From Stereum hirsutum FP-91666 SS1 (lineage: Eukaryota > Basidiomycota > Agaricomycetes > Russulales > Stereaceae): 64,000 nt of DNA. The notes beneath the pieces are model-generated. The model was given only the letters and a program-made list of their open reading frames with translations. It did no database searches and had not been told where the DNA came from. Location of the stretch: assembly GCF_000264905.1 (NCBI RefSeq), contig NW_006763151.1, forward strand, positions 121,643 through 185,642, read 5' to 3'. Positions 12,601-28,848 of this stretch are shown here, one piece after another. Each line of letters begins with the position of its first letter. The stretch's first letter is position 1. The translations under genes were made by a program, and so were the position numbers.

Positions 12601-15600
12601 CTGGGATGGGCGGGAGTACGAGTTTGGAGAGCGGGAGTGATTTTTTGGGCAGTTTGCCGTTGGGGTTGGCGGGCCCGATGAGAGAGATCGCGAGGACGTG
12701 TCAGTTGCATCCGGGGCAGGATTGGCATGGGGCGGCGTATTCGTTCGTTGGGAGGAATGATCTTGCGGAGGGGTTGGCGATGGGGGGCAAGGTGAGGGCG
12801 GAGGAGGAGAAGAGGAGTGCGGGGTATAAGCCTGTGAAGGATTATCTTGTAGGTTTTTTCTCTCTTCTCTCTCTCGCAGTGGCGTGAATTCACTTATGGG
12901 ACTTTTCAGGCATCGAAGCCAAGACGGACGATACGTTCCCTTATCGAGCAGGCGAATGCACTCGCGGTCAGCGAGCTCGATACGAAACTTGGGGTTGAAG
13001 TCGCGTTGGATGATTTCACGAAGATACGATTTGGGCAGGATAAGCGATTGGAAGAGGTCGCTAGGATGTTGCGTTCGTCGACCGTTGCTTCGATCAAGCT
13101 ACCAGATCGGCCTGAACTCAAGTACGTTGTTTCCCTCCTTCGGTCGCTTCTCGTATCTGACCTCGGTTCCACAGTGACCAAGACCAGGTAAAGGAACAAC
13201 AAAACCAAGTTCTTCGAATCGCAGAGCGGACCCTCGCTCTCCCACTCGGTCGGGCGATGTTCACATTCGGTTCTGTGGCTACCGTTACTCGCGAGGCCTA
13301 CTCTATCCCCAAGATGGAGTTCGGCGTTCGTATCTTCCCCCAAAACCTGGCCGTCACACCCGAACCTTATAAGATCCCCGTGGAGTCTCTGAACTGGGGA
13401 GACTTCCACAACGGTGTGGCCGCAGCATTGCGCATCTCACCCACATCAGAGGTCATCGACAGCTCCTGGATCAAGTTCAACAAACCCTCCGAGCTCACTC
13501 CCGAGCATGCCGGGTTCCTGTACGGCCTGGGCCTGACGGGCCATCTGAAGGAGATGCTGACCTGGCACACGTTCAGCTATCTTACGCCCAAGCATGATCT
13601 GACGTCCATTGGCGTGTTGCTCGGTTTAGCAGCAGCGAACGTCGGCACCGGGAACCGACATGTCACCAAGCTCCTAGCTGTGCACACCCCCGCCTTGCTC
13701 CCGACGCCGAGCATCGACTTGAATGTTCCGCTAATCACGCAGACGGCGGGATTAGTCGGTATCGGACTGCTCTTCATGGGCACCAAGCATCGTCGTATGG
13801 CCGAGGTCTGTCTGAGGCAAATCGGGAGAGGTGACCTCACGCAGCCTGACCTCAGCAACGAACATCGCGAGGCGTATACTATGGCTGCTGCGTTGGCGTT
13901 CGGGATGGTCATGCTTGGCAAAGGGTCAGCGAACATGATTCCCGCCGATGAGGCTTTGGTGACGGAGTTGCGTATACTCGTACATGGAGAGGCACCCTCT
14001 CACCAAAGCTCGAAACGAACACGGGCCGCGTTCGATATCAACCTCACTTCCCCTGCAGCTACGATCGCCCTTGGACTCATGTACCTCAAGACAGAGAGCC
14101 AAGAGGTCGCAGACGTGCTCACCATCCCCGACACAATCCTTGCGTTGAACAAAATCCCACCTGGGTTTTTGCTGCTTAGGGTGTTAGCGAGGGCGTTGAT
14201 CATGTGGGATACCATCAAGCCTACACACGCGTGGGTGGATGCACAGATTCCGCCCTCAATTGCCTATATAATGAAGAGTCGTGCGACGGTGAAGGTGATC
14301 GATGAGGCGGTTGAGTTGGCGTATTACAATCTGGTCGCAGGATGTTGTTTTGCGATCGCTTTGAAGTTCGCGGGCACGGCAAGGGAGGAACCGTATAGCT
14401 TGCTCATCATGTATCACGACATGTTCAGTCGCCTGGCTTACACGAATGGTGAGTTCTCGCTCTCTCTCCCTACCTGTGAACTTGCTAACCCGGGTCCGTT
14501 CAGGAGCGGCTTTCGACCACCGAATCAAACGGCATGCCATCCGAGATGGTCTCAACCTCATTTCGATTTCGCTCAACATGGTCATGGCTGGAACCGGTGA
14601 GATAAACTGTCTGCGAAGGTTGAGGTATGCCTACGGCATGTACAACCAGGCCATGCGTTACGGTACGCATATGGCGACGCATATGTCGTTAGGCCTTCTC
14701 TTCCTCGGAGGCGGGCGCTTCACACTGGGCAACTCGGACGCGGCGGTCGTTTGCATGATAGCCGCTTTCTTTCCTCGCTTTGCGCCTATATCGGCGGACA
14801 ACAAATCGTACCTTCAAGCGCTCAGGCATCTCTGGGTTCTCGCCGTCGAACCTCGCTGTTTAATAGCTCGCGACGTCGATACGAAAGAGATCGTGTATCT
14901 TCCGGTCAAGATCAGAGTGAAGGAGGGCACCGAGACGAGCATATCACAACTTATCTCGCCCACGCTCATCCCGGACTTTGACAAGTTGCAGTCCATTCGT
15001 GTTGATACACCCAGGTACTGGCCTTTCTATCTCGACTTCCACCACATGCCCCGACATCGGGATACTCTGCTCCAGAACCAGACCATCTTCGTCAAGCGTC
15101 GAACAGCCTTCCTCAGCTACTTGGAGGATCCCAAAGGAAGTCGAAGCTTGTTTGTTCGTTCCGGGTCTTCTACGGGTGATGCGGCAACGCTCGATTTCCC
15201 TCGTCTGACGGACACTAAGCCTCATCCAGCGAGCGACCTCACCCGATTCATCTCATCCTTCTCCAACAATCCGTTCTTCCTCGCATTTGCGGACCACTTC
15301 TGTCGAGATAGTCCAGACGACACGGATGCCGAAAAGCTATTTTATAACTTTTGCCACGCCAGTCTCTTGGACTGTATTCTTCAAGACAAGCCGCAGACAC
15401 TACAATCGTATATCATGCTCTACCGCTATCGGACAATGCCCTCCAGTTCTCGTTACTTCCATCTCCGACTACAAGACCTCCGATTCGCTGTCGACTTCTA
15501 TACTAAGGTTTTCGATCGGCGTTTCAGCGGCCGGGCGGAGAACAACCCTCGAGCGCCGCTCATTCGTGATAGCACGCTCTCCGGTGTTCTCTACGCGCTC

Positions 15601-15978
15601 GACCAACAGCTCGACACGATTCGCAACGACGATGCCTTTTTGGAGACGCTGGGCAACTATGCCCGGGGCGAATTGATGCCTGCGCTTGCCTCCGCATCAC
15701 CACAGGCTCTGAACATGTCGCAGAAGTTGGCTTGGTACCTCTTGCGGAATAATGTCCCGGTCTCGACGCTCCTCACGGTGCTGCAAAGCCTTGCCCAACA
15801 TGCGCATGCCCATTGTCTGAGTCTGCCTCCGCCGGATGGGACGGACGATTCGGAAGCGCTGGCGATGGGGATAAGGGAGGTTTTGCACACGACGGGGACG
15901 CAGATGACGACGACGTTGGGGTCTGGATGGTCGATGAGGTCTTTGGATGAGATTATGACTGCGTGGAAGGCCAGATAG
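9614..15978 (+). CDS. APC1: Anaphase-promoting complex subunit 1 (APC1/BimE/Cut4)
   Basis: Six exons (9614-11079, 11152-12200, 12271-12848, 12910-13121, 13175-14448, 14504-15978) sum to 6054 nt, or 2017 aa, the usual size of APC1. This is the largest scaffold of the nuclear APC/C ubiquitin ligase, linking the platform subunits to the TPR arm. The N-terminal part is the WD40-type propeller with family phrases such as ENGVEYAFALPFIVRKAWP and LFSMTSPLAEATVVG. The C-terminal half has the PC (proteasome/cyclosome) repeat solenoid: LTPEHAGFLYGLGLTGHL, HDLTSIGVLLGLAAANVG, TQTAGLVGIGLLFMGT, and later THMSLGLLFLGGGRFTLG. A low-complexity linker (about residues 340-440) is expected for the regulatory, phosphorylated loop. 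Start: the ATG after GCCACG at 9614 is followed directly by conserved sequence. The gene is intact, with five short introns. Confidence 0.95.
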
Positions 15979-19333
<3,355 letters not shown>

Positions 19334-19496
19334 CGAATTGAGTATTTTGTGTAAGGGGCGCTACGGGGGGTGAGTCAGTGCTGTGGTTTCGGTCAAAAAG
19401 TTTGTAGATGGAGTGATCGAGATTACCCGCTCTCTGAATGGTTTCCCACAACGTGGCTATCTCCGTTCATGCACGTGCATCCCTTTCCTGCAAACC
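19334..19496. promoter_or_regulatory. Shared divergent promoter of DAHP synthase and PIH1 gene
   Basis: 163 nt separate the start codons of two head-to-head genes, so both promoters and 5' UTRs must lie here or overlap upstream coding sequence. No clear TATA box was seen. Confidence 0.6.
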
Positions 19497-21650
19497 ATGT
19501 CGACCATCCCTGTGCAGTTGTCTCCTACCCCGGGTTTTTGTATCAAGTCATCGTCCCTCCAGCCCGGACATCTCTTTACGTCTCATGGAGACGGTGCCTC
19601 TCGCAGTTCTGCTCTAGCACCGATCGTGGTTCCGGAAGGCTTCAAGATCTTTCTCAACATCGCCTGGGACAAAAACGTCCCGCCGCCACCAGATGCCATA
19701 CAGAGGGAGGATCTTGACGCATTCGACCCAGATGGCTGGGTTGTCCCTGTCATTGTGTCTGCTGGTCGTGAAGATACTGACAAAGGTCAGTTCCATTCGT
19801 ACAGTTCCCCATCTTTTACGACATGTCCTGGATTAGAGAGCTTTCCCTGGTTCGTCTTTGCACGGTTCTGATAGCTGCAGTCCTTGCTCCATTCTGATAT
19901 TTCGTGACATATTGCAAAACCGGTGGTATGTTCTTCTGCCTTTCTGACACCGGTACCAGCATTTGTTCATCTAAACCTGTCCGAACCGTTCGCGAACTGC
20001 AGCGTTTCAGCTTTAGCATGGACCTCATATCCTAGGCACTCTTTACTCTCACTTTTGCTTATTTAATTGGTCTGTCTTCTCTTCTAATAGCAGTAAGGCG
20101 CTGCTCGAGACGCACAGCCACTCGCAGCTCTAGTGCAGTGGAGTCCAGTAGAATCGGGATACACAAATCTTTTACGGAACGGTCAGAGCGCTAGCGTGAA
20201 CTGTCCGAAGAGGCTCCTTGCTCATAGAGCGCTATACTCGCGGAGGTATGCATAAGCCATTGATGCACACCATAGCCTCTTTCCCCTCTTTGTCTGCGCG
20301 AATGTGCCTTATCTGCTCGTTGCTTCAAATTGATCAACCGCATTTGGGTGGCTGTTCGGCCAGGTTCGGCCTCGTTGGTCGTGAAACGAACGCGCGTGTC
20401 GTTCGCGCCCCAATAGCCAAATGTTGACTTGTTTTGAACAGTCTTGTTCGATTTATGATCTGCCCTGATTAATTTACTCACTGGAGTTTCTTTGTTCTGT
20501 GGACCCTATAGCCGGCAAAAAAGCGCTGGTCTTCGATTGCGTCTTCAACCCGTCGCTGAAAAGCAGAGCACTTAAGGACATCGAGTTCAAGACCTTTCTG
20601 ATAGGTAAGTTGTCCTGGATCTAGACAAACTCACCATATAGTTGGTGAAAACTGAATCCTAATTCCCGAACACCTCTTATCTTCTTCATATCCATTTGGC
20701 CCAGCCCCGTCTGTCCTCTCATCATCTATCACCTTCACTTTCTTGATATCCCTTATCCAAGCCGCCACTCCCGACCGGTAACTAACTAAGCAGCAGAGCC
20801 ACTGACACATGTTCCTACCATCCTCATCTCGGCTATGCCAATTTGTAGAACTTGCTCTTCAGCGCGTCGAGGCTCAGAGTTCTCTCCGACTCTCTCGCAC
20901 TCTCGGAACTCCCAACATCGCATCCAAGGGAGAACTCAGGCCCCGAACCGTTGATATCCCCCTCGCTTTGTTTCCTCCATCGCATCACCTGCATCAATCT
21001 GGAGAGGCAGTGAAAGCAAAGCCTGCGAAAAAGCTGATTGAGGAGGTGACGCCAGAGACAACGCCTTCGAGCTCGTCGAGTACACCAGAAAGAGGAGCAT
21101 TAAAGAATGATAACGCGGATACCGCTTTGTCAGTAAAACGTGTTGAAACAGAAGCGACGAACAGGGATGCGAACGCCTCGATGGAGACGCCTATGTGGTC
21201 CTGGAGGAGAGACAGCGAGTCGGACCGACTCGTAATCACCGTCGAGGTGCCGAAAATAGTACGTCGTCGCTTTCTCTTTTCCTTTTCGCCATCATATTCC
21301 TATCTCTATCCTACCTTATGCTATCTGTACTGTCCATGGGGTTTATGCAGTTTCAGCACCGTTCCCCACACGTACTCTATCGAACTCACACTTACTAACG
21401 ACATGTTCTGCAGACTCGCGCTCACATTCCTACTGCCGCCCTTGACCTCGAACCTAATGCTATATTCCTTCAGCTGCCACCGTTCTACGATCTCTCCATC
21501 GACCTCAGTCTCCCCGACGCCGCGCTCAGAGCATCGGCAGGAAAACATGCCGAAAAGGCGTTGACGCTGAAACGGAACCGAGATCTCGATGTTGATGGCG
21601 CGAGGGCAGAATGGAGGGTCAACGAGGGCAAATTAATCGTTCGCGCTTGA
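19497..21650 (+). CDS. PIH1-domain protein (R2TP/snoRNP assembly factor)
   Basis: Four exons (19497-19785, 20512-20604, 20849-21258, 21414-21650) total 1029 nt, 342 aa. The N-terminal half is a PIH1 domain: GFCIKSSS, KIFLNIAWDKNVPPPPD, DGWVVPVIVSAGREDTDKAG, LVFDCVFNPSLKSRALKDIE, FKTFLIELALQRVE. A charged linker with KKLIEEVTPE follows, then a C-terminal CS-like beta-sandwich (SDRLVITVEVPK, PPFYDLSIDLSLP, EWRVNEGKLIVRA). PIH1/NOP17 bridges Tah1/Hsp90 and Rvb1-Rvb2 in the R2TP complex, which assembles box C/D snoRNPs and PIKK kinases. Intron 1 is unusually long (726 nt) and holds no other gene I can see. Start at 19497 chosen because the PIH1 domain begins within 20 residues. Confidence 0.88.
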
Positions 21651-23196
21651 AGCAAGGACAAACTGGTATGCTACTGGTCGGCGCCGTAAGCTAAATCTGC
21701 TGATTGTCTATGAGGACACATACTGTCATTCAATGTATTTTTATGTGCTCTATTTCTCGGCGCTGTCTGCTTTCTGATGAGCCCCCCGTTTGGTATGAAG
21801 TAGACGAGTTCCAGACGTCAAGTACGAGAATCTATCGTAAGGTGAGTCCTGTACATATTCATCGTCGTGTTTCTTAAGGAGCCACATACCATATCCGTCA
21901 GCTCATCATGGGCACTGTCACCCGTAAAACAAGTGAGACTCATAAACCCATGAGTGTATAGTCTGCATATCCTACTTTCCTCTTACCGAATCCGTCTCGC
22001 GCGTTCCTTCAGCAGTCAAGCTGCGAACTTATGGTATCGAAAAGCAGCCCATGATGGAACCTAAGTGGACGCTGGGTGACAAAGATATATTTTTCCTACA
22101 TTCTGCATATTGAGGCGACGACGCTCTTCTACAGATGTTATTTCAACTACAGTCACTGTTCTATGCCATACGACATTGTGCTCCCTTCGTACAGATGCAC
22201 AAACAAACCATATCCTTACTGAGTAGAGACGAAACCTCGGAGCAGCTTTGTGATGTTCTGATACTCTCCTTCTTCAGAGAGCTTAGCTGGGGAAAATCGA
22301 TGCCCAGGCGCTTCGAGCGATGAGTGGATGATGCAGGATCGTTGTAGGCGCCCTATCTGTGGCGTTGTGGCCCAAATCATGCTCTCCCTCCCCTTTTCAG
22401 ATCAATCTGTTTTCAACTTCGGTCACACAAACCACACCAACATTACGTTTCTCCACATGAGGTCGTCTTCAGATCAACCCTTTGCATCTGCTGATACTGA
22501 AGGAGAATTGAGGGATCTTCTCACCTGAGTATCACCAGAGTCCCATATGCTCCGATGGCAGATACTAGAACTTCTGACGTCTCTTGACTTTCTGGAGTGG
22601 TTCGACCTCGGGTTCTACGGCGCTAGCAAAATCATGGGCCCGTCCTGTTACCCACATTGGCGTCTTGAGCCCTGGGTTTGCCTTGGAGTCTCGCTGCCGG
22701 ATACAAACGCGATCCAAGAAAGGCTCACTTGGCACCCTGGTCTTTTCAAGACATTGGGAGTATATCATCTGAGTGGAATTGACCTGATTTCTTCCTGAAG
22801 GATCTCCCAGAGTAGGACTCGTGAGCGAGATGATTCGAGGGACACGGTGCGACGTTTTCGAGCACTTACTCAAGAACGAGTGCCGAAGATCGCGTACCGG
22901 GAGCCCGGCAAACAGTAGCGTGTCCTCGACGCCTTGCCACCGGTGCTTTCCCTGCCGCTTCCGAGTCTAGCTCTTCCTAGTTACGATACCGTCTTGAGAA
23001 ATGCTCAAAGTTTGAAGTGCTGTCTATCAGGTCCACAAGGACAGCGATATCTCACACTGATTAGTCTTCAGATCTTTGGGTTCTGTCATGTGTGCTATCT
23101 GGCTCTGCGTCTCTTATATGGCTGCCCTCACGCTCGACTGTCAGGGAAGGGGACCATCTAAGACATCCAACTTCAACTACCTGAATAAGTTCTACT
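21651..23196. other. Intergenic spacer upstream of GMC oxidase 1
   Basis: 1.5 kb between two plus-strand genes; it holds the PIH1 3' region and the GMC promoter. Open frames of 60-100 codons at 22135-22870 show no domain and no splice-linked continuation. Confidence 0.55.
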
Positions 23197-25776
23197 ATGG
23201 CGGCTAGCGTCTCAACTAGCTTTATATCCGGCACTCTTGAATGTTATGATATATTGATAGCTGGAGCAGGCGCGACGGGCTGTATTGTTGCTGCTCGGGT
23301 GGCGGAGGCAGACCCCTCCTTGAAGATCCTGGTCATTGAGGTGAGTGGCAAACGTACAACTGTTCTTCGGATTATTGACCAGGACTGCTCAAGGCGGGAC
23401 CCGATGTCCGAGACGATGCGGCGCATTATCAAGCGGGTCGTACTTTTCATCATTTGCACCCCGCCTCGAAGACTGTCAAGTTTTATGCAGTAGAACCTAG
23501 TCCTCATCTGGATAATCGCCAGGCATTCTATCTCCACGGACAATGCGTTGGCGGAGGCTCCTCTATGAATCGTAGATTCATCATTTATTTTCTGATATAA
23601 CAGAGACTCAAATATTTTCTTTTTCCGTGTTGTGAACTAGTAACGATGTATACTCGAGCCGCTGCCTCGGACTACGATGACTGGAAAACCGTCTACGGGG
23701 CCGAAGGCTGGGGCTTTGCAGATCTTCTGCCTTATCTGAAGAAGGTACGTCGCGTTCTCCACCACAGATCTTTCCACTCCTTTCTAAAACATCCCCAGTG
23801 TGAGAACTACACACTCGACACGCCGACTCCTGAGGTTCATGGTAGGAATGGACCTCTAGTTGTATCCCACGGTGGTGAGTATACGACTGTGGGCAAGGAG
23901 TGGTTGGAGGTTGCACCCAAATATGACGGACGACCCGTATTGGAGGATCCGAATGATTTTTACACAGTAAACGGTTATTCGGTGCGATCATCCGTCCGGA
24001 TGTTGGGTTGTCCTGAACTAAAATAAATACGAATCACAGCGCTGGAGGAAGTGGATCAACTCCGACACCGGAAGGCGGTCAGACTCTGCTCATAACTATC
24101 TCTATCCACAACAAGACCGGAATACGAACCTTCATCTCCTGACGGGATGTGTTGTTGATAAGATTATCTTCGAGTGCGCATCATATCTGCCCGCGATGAT
24201 GCTTTGGGTGTTTACTATGACTAGAGGGACTCGTGCAGCAGGTGTTGAATTTGCGCAGAACGGAAGGAAGCGTGTCATCAAGGCGTCAAGACAGGTCGTG
24301 ATCTCTAGTGGTGCATTTGGCACGCCCGGAATTGTAAGCGTTTTACCTTCGTTCTGTTATTTGACTCGTTTAACGTTGTTTCAGCTGGAACGCTCAGGCC
24401 TCGGAGACCGGTCAGTCCTGCAGACGGCTGGGGTGAATGTCGTCTCTGATCTGCCTGGTGTGGGAGAGAACTTGATTGGTAGTTGTCAGAACTATCCTTG
24501 GCTCTACGCATTGACTTCAAGTGATGTTCAATAGATCATCATGTCATATTTTTCCCGTACAACACTCCTCAGGATCATATCACCTTCGACAGTATGAGCA
24601 GGGGTGAGCCAGAGGCCATGGAATACTGGAGCGAGATATATAACAAGGAGAAAAGAGGCATTTTGTCTTCAAAGTACGCCTTCCAGCCTTTCCTTCGTAA
24701 TCTCATTATTGTAGATTAAAACTGCGAGGCGCAGTCCTGTCGATGCTGGTATCAAGATGAGAGCTTCGCCCGAAGAGCTCAAAGCCATAGGTCCTGAATT
24801 CACCAAGCGGTGGGACTCGTACTATGCCGAAGCACCCGACAAATCCATGCTCTACATGGGTGTTGTATCGATGTGAGTGCACAAACCTTCGGTCTTCCAT
24901 AACGTTTGGCCTTACACGCCGGTGTTAGGTTGTTCGGTGACATCATGCCATGCCCAAAGAGAAACTTTTACAGTCTTGGCTTCTTTCAGGCAGGTCCTGT
25001 CACTCGTTATCCCTAGGTCAAGCTAATATTCACTCGGTAGAATCATCCGGAGTCCATTGGCAAGATTCACATTACTTCCTCAGATCCTTCAACACCGCAG
25101 AAGTTTGAACCTATGTGGATGAGCGAGTCAGTTTTTTGCTGCTCTTACAAGCCAGTCGTAGTAGATCACTCACCGATTTCTTTGCTTCGTGCTGTCCAGA
25201 CCGGCAGACATGGAGCTTCTTGTGTGGGCGTACAAACATTCTCGCGAAACTGCACGTCGCATGCCATGCTATCGTGGGGAGTTCAAGCCGAACCATCCTG
25301 AATTTGCACAAGGCAGTGACGCCTATATCAAGGACGTAGAGATGGGACCGGTACCCATCGACGCGCCACCAATTGTATACACCAAAGAAGACAACGAAGC
25401 TATAAGGACCGCGATCAAGAAGTTTAGTAAGCTCCATAGTTAGACAGAAATATATGAATGTAGTTGTCAGTATTGATCACCTTATTCCTAGTATCCGGCT
25501 GCTGGCATACCATGGGATCGGCCGCGATGAAGCCTAGAGACAAGAACGGCGTCGTGGATCCAAGGTTAAATGTGTACGGCACCGAACATCTCAAGGTCGC
25601 TGACTTGTCTATCTGTCCGGCGAACGTCGGGGCGGTATGTCCTCTCAACGCGATACTTATGTTCTTGGGAGGCTCAGATCATCCTTCATTAGAATCCGTA
25701 TTCTACTTGCACTGCAATTGGAGAGAAGGCTGCTGTGTTGATATGCGAAGATCTCGGCATCGAATTGGCTCTGTAA
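23197..25776 (+). CDS. Alcohol (methanol)-oxidase-like GMC oxidoreductase, paralogue 1
   Basis: FAD-dependent GMC enzyme of the alcohol/methanol oxidase type (CAZy AA3_3-like): oxidises a primary alcohol with O2, giving aldehyde and H2O2. Fourteen exons: 23197-23340, 23394-23571, 23641-23744, 23799-23981, 24040-24173, 24225-24333, 24385-24478, 24535-24673, 24735-24872, 24929-24989, 25041-25126, 25200-25426, 25492-25634, 25693-25776; 1824 nt, 607 aa. Seen: dinucleotide fold [22 protein letters not shown] loop [30 protein letters not shown], catalytic His in GCWHTMGSAAMKPRD, Asn in NVGANPYSTCTAIGEK. Exon lengths 2-14 equal those of the gene at 34676-37293. Intron 10 starts GC, and intron 1 ends AAG. 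No signal peptide and no SKL-type C-terminus (ends ELAL). Substrate unknown. Confidence 0.88.
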
Positions 25777-26231
25777 ATACCTGAAGGAAGCCTGTTATCC
25801 ATGAATTGTTTGCTAGAAGCGTCAAACAAATCCCATTTGCGCGTAACAACAAAGTCATATCACCTCTACTGTCCATAAGTCATGATTATCTATACATGTG
25901 ACAATCCCATCGTTCTTTTACAATATCATCAGTTCTCGAGCTGAGACTATGCTCTATGCCGTCCACCGTCATTATCTTCGACCTATACAAAAGTAAGGAA
26001 GGAGAAATGTAAGGATTTGGTCCCTTCGAGCAATCGAAGCAGTACAAGGCTTCGTCAATCGGATGATTACTAGGAGTCGCCCCAATCTAATACATCTTCC
26101 ACATCCTCCCATTTACACTCTGAAACCGGGTTCACGAGATACTCCAGTTCATCTGCACTTCCCTCAGCTAGGCCTCCAGCGATACACTTGAGCCCAAGTA
26201 TGATCGTGAGGTCGTCACACATTGGTCCAAT
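25777..26231. other. Intergenic spacer between convergent GMC and F-box-like genes
   Basis: 455 nt holding the two convergent 3' UTRs. AT-rich parts near 25840-25930 may be polyadenylation signals; nothing else was seen. Confidence 0.6.
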
Positions 26232-27804
26232 TCATACCTCGACTGGATCAGGATACACGTCACTGACCGTGGTGAATACACCGTTCGTGAGTCGGGCCCG
26301 GGCTGGCAGGTTCTGATCGCTAGCTGCGATATTCAGCAATGGCCATTCGTCAACGTACGCTTTTCGCAGAGCACCGGCAGATGCCTCCATGGTGCATGGT
26401 GACAGTTTGGCGAAAAGATAGAGCGTGATGGGATCAGTAATGCACTCTGCTATCATTGCGAGGATCTCTCCAGGAAGGGTGTCAAATAAGCCACCATCCG
26501 CATGAAAAGGGGAATTGGAAGCTGTGGCATGCTTTTCGTCGATGATCGGGATAGAATCGGCAGACGGAGCGAAGCGGGTCAAGACGTCTGGATCAGGGAG
26601 GTACGCCAGGCGGCCGAGGGCCGTTATGCCAGCGGTGGAGGGAGAAGTGGCGTGCCAAGACGGAAGGAAAGGGAGTGCAGTTGTATGCGTAAAAGAACCG
26701 CCATCATCACGGTCAACTCGAACGATGACGCAGTACAAAGCAGAGAACAAGAGGCCGTAAACGACTCCGCCAGATCTTGGGGTTTCGAGCATGATTTTCT
26801 GGGATACATCAACTGCTGCAGCGCGCAGGCTATCGGGGTCGTCGAGGTGGGCTGCAAGCAGGAAGTAAATAAGATCTTTCTTGATCCAGTTGCTAGTGCC
26901 AATATCTATAGGTGATCGCTTGTTATCGAAAACTAGAGGCCAGATCGCTTTTGTGATGATGCCTTCCATGGTCTCGGCGACAGGTAAATGAGAAAACTCG
27001 TCTACATGACGGTAAGTCTCGAGTTCCCGCAGTTCACAATCTCCAGGGTAAGCCATCATTGCAGACCCAACTTGGATCTCGAGTAAGCGGATTCGGACCT
27101 GCTCCCTGCGACCCAATGTAGCGGGGATAGCAAGGAGTGCATGGACGTCCGAGACAGGTGGAAGTCCTCTACTGAGAACGGTGTATTGATCGAGAACCGA
27201 CTTCTCTACAGGGCGCGGGGAAGCTTTCCAGCGATATTCGTCGGGGGTGATTGCTGGACACGCAGCATTTCCGTAATGGTCGAACCAGACGCCCTTGATG
27301 AAGACGTCCTTCGGAGGCATATTATCGAGACGAAAGAGAGGCATAGTGTCAAAGTGGAAGATAAGATGGTCGAGATCCATCTCGTACACCCGTTCAATCT
27401 CGAAAGTCTTGCGCGGTTGTTTGACTTCAATCGTGTAAACGCCACGGGGCCAAAACCCAAAGTTCGGCTCTAGGTATTTCGCGACAGTTTGACGCACTTC
27501 TTCCTCGGTAGCATCGTGCGACACCTACATAGCACACAGAAATCAGACTGTCAGAGTCGTTCCGAACTTCTAGTCGCTGATGAGGTCACGTAGGCATCGA
27601 TGTCATGCTCACCTCCAACCTCTTCTTCAAAACAGCATCCAGTTCCTTCTGCCTCGCTCGAAGCCATTTCTCAAATGCTTTTGGTTTGCGAGGAATCGTC
27701 CGAAGTAGCTCAAGACCGAGAAACGCAGGAGAGTTGTCCCTGTTATTCAAGAGGGAGAAAAATAGATTCTTGTGTCTGTAGACGATGAGACGTTGAGCGA
27801 CCAT
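26232..27804 (-). CDS. F-box-like protein of unknown target
   Basis: Two exons, 27613-27804 then 26232-27524, joined in frame after KKRLE give 494 aa. The only recognisable element is an F-box-like helix set near residues 410-450 (LFDTLPGEILAMIAECITDPITLYLFAKLSP), unusually close to the C-terminus. The F-box normally binds Skp1 to recruit a substrate to an SCF ubiquitin ligase. The N-terminal 400 residues (MVAQRLIVYRHKNLFFSLL onward) match no family I can name; they include a DLIYFLLAAHLDDPDSLRAAA helix. Agaricomycetes carry many lineage-specific F-box-like genes of this kind. The start ATG at 27804 directly precedes conserved-looking sequence; the same frame stays open further upstream. Moderate confidence in the gene, low in the function. 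Confidence 0.62.
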
Positions 27805-28848
27805 GAGGGTGCGGCGTAAGGGGGATGAGGATGGTATGAGCGCGGAGTGAAGCTGATGATGGTGGATGCTGACACTGAAAACGGAGGTAAGTGTCAGTCT
27901 GAGCCAGTCTGAGCTGTGTCCAACAACCAGACGACACTCCTGCCACGGCTGGCGGCGCTTGAAAACCCTTATGTAAAAGAGAAAGCGCGTGGCGTTATTC
28001 CCACCAGGGAGCGCCAGGGCCGCCACACACCTGAGATATCCAACTCACAACCCAGAGACCTAATTTCCGACCGAAGGAAATAGTGGCGAACCACCTGGTT
28101 AAAAATCATCACATTGCGTATATATGTAGCATACCTTGTAACGTGAGATGAGTCCAGACACTGTAACAGAGGAGCAAGGGAGAAGACTTGTTTCCGAGAC
28201 GCGATGAGCCGAGAAAAGAGCAACCGAGAACTTGGGGATAGGGGAATGGGAAGCTTTGGGAACGGAGACGGGAGTGGAGTGGAGTGCAAAGGTATCGACA
28301 AGCTTGAGACGGGATTGTGAAACAATGAGATAGAAAGTCATGGGATGGAGAGATGCATTTACAAGGAAGTGAAGCAGGACGAGCGATTGATACAGAGACG
28401 AACGGGTCATAACATATAGCACAGGAAGAGTAAGATGTTCGTACGCCCACTGACGACACAAAAAATATACGGACGGGGACGGACGTTAGAAAGACAAGAC
28501 TTGAAAAAAGAAAACAAGATATCCAGAAACAAGCGGGAAGGAATACTAAGTACAATGGGGAGGGTGATGGTAGACGGGAACATTCTAAGTACGTCCCGCA
28601 CTTCCGTCCTCCGAAACACTGGTCGAAGGGCTGAGCCTCAAAACCATAGCATACAGATGAACCAAAACGTAGTAGACTTTGAAGACAGAATGCATCACAG
28701 GCAACAGCGGCATCGTGAGCACCTGCCGTGCGCTGGCCACACCATATCCACCACGGTGCCGCACAGTCAATGCACCAGCGTGATCATCACTCGGAGTCGC
28801 AGACGGCTCAGACTCATCTGCGGCAGGAGAAAGAGGCTCAACATCAAG
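27805..28848. other. Intergenic spacer between F-box-like and AAA-ATPase genes
   Basis: About 1 kb between two minus-strand genes: promoter of the F-box-like gene and 3' UTR of the AAA ATPase. The hydrophobic translations near 28100-28560 on the minus strand come from T/C-rich DNA and have no domain. Confidence 0.55.

Noticed and set aside
28099..28555. Minus-strand hydrophobic open frames as a membrane protein
   Set aside because: Three overlapping frames of the same T/C-rich DNA all look hydrophobic, the sign of composition rather than selection; the region is 3' UTR/promoter.
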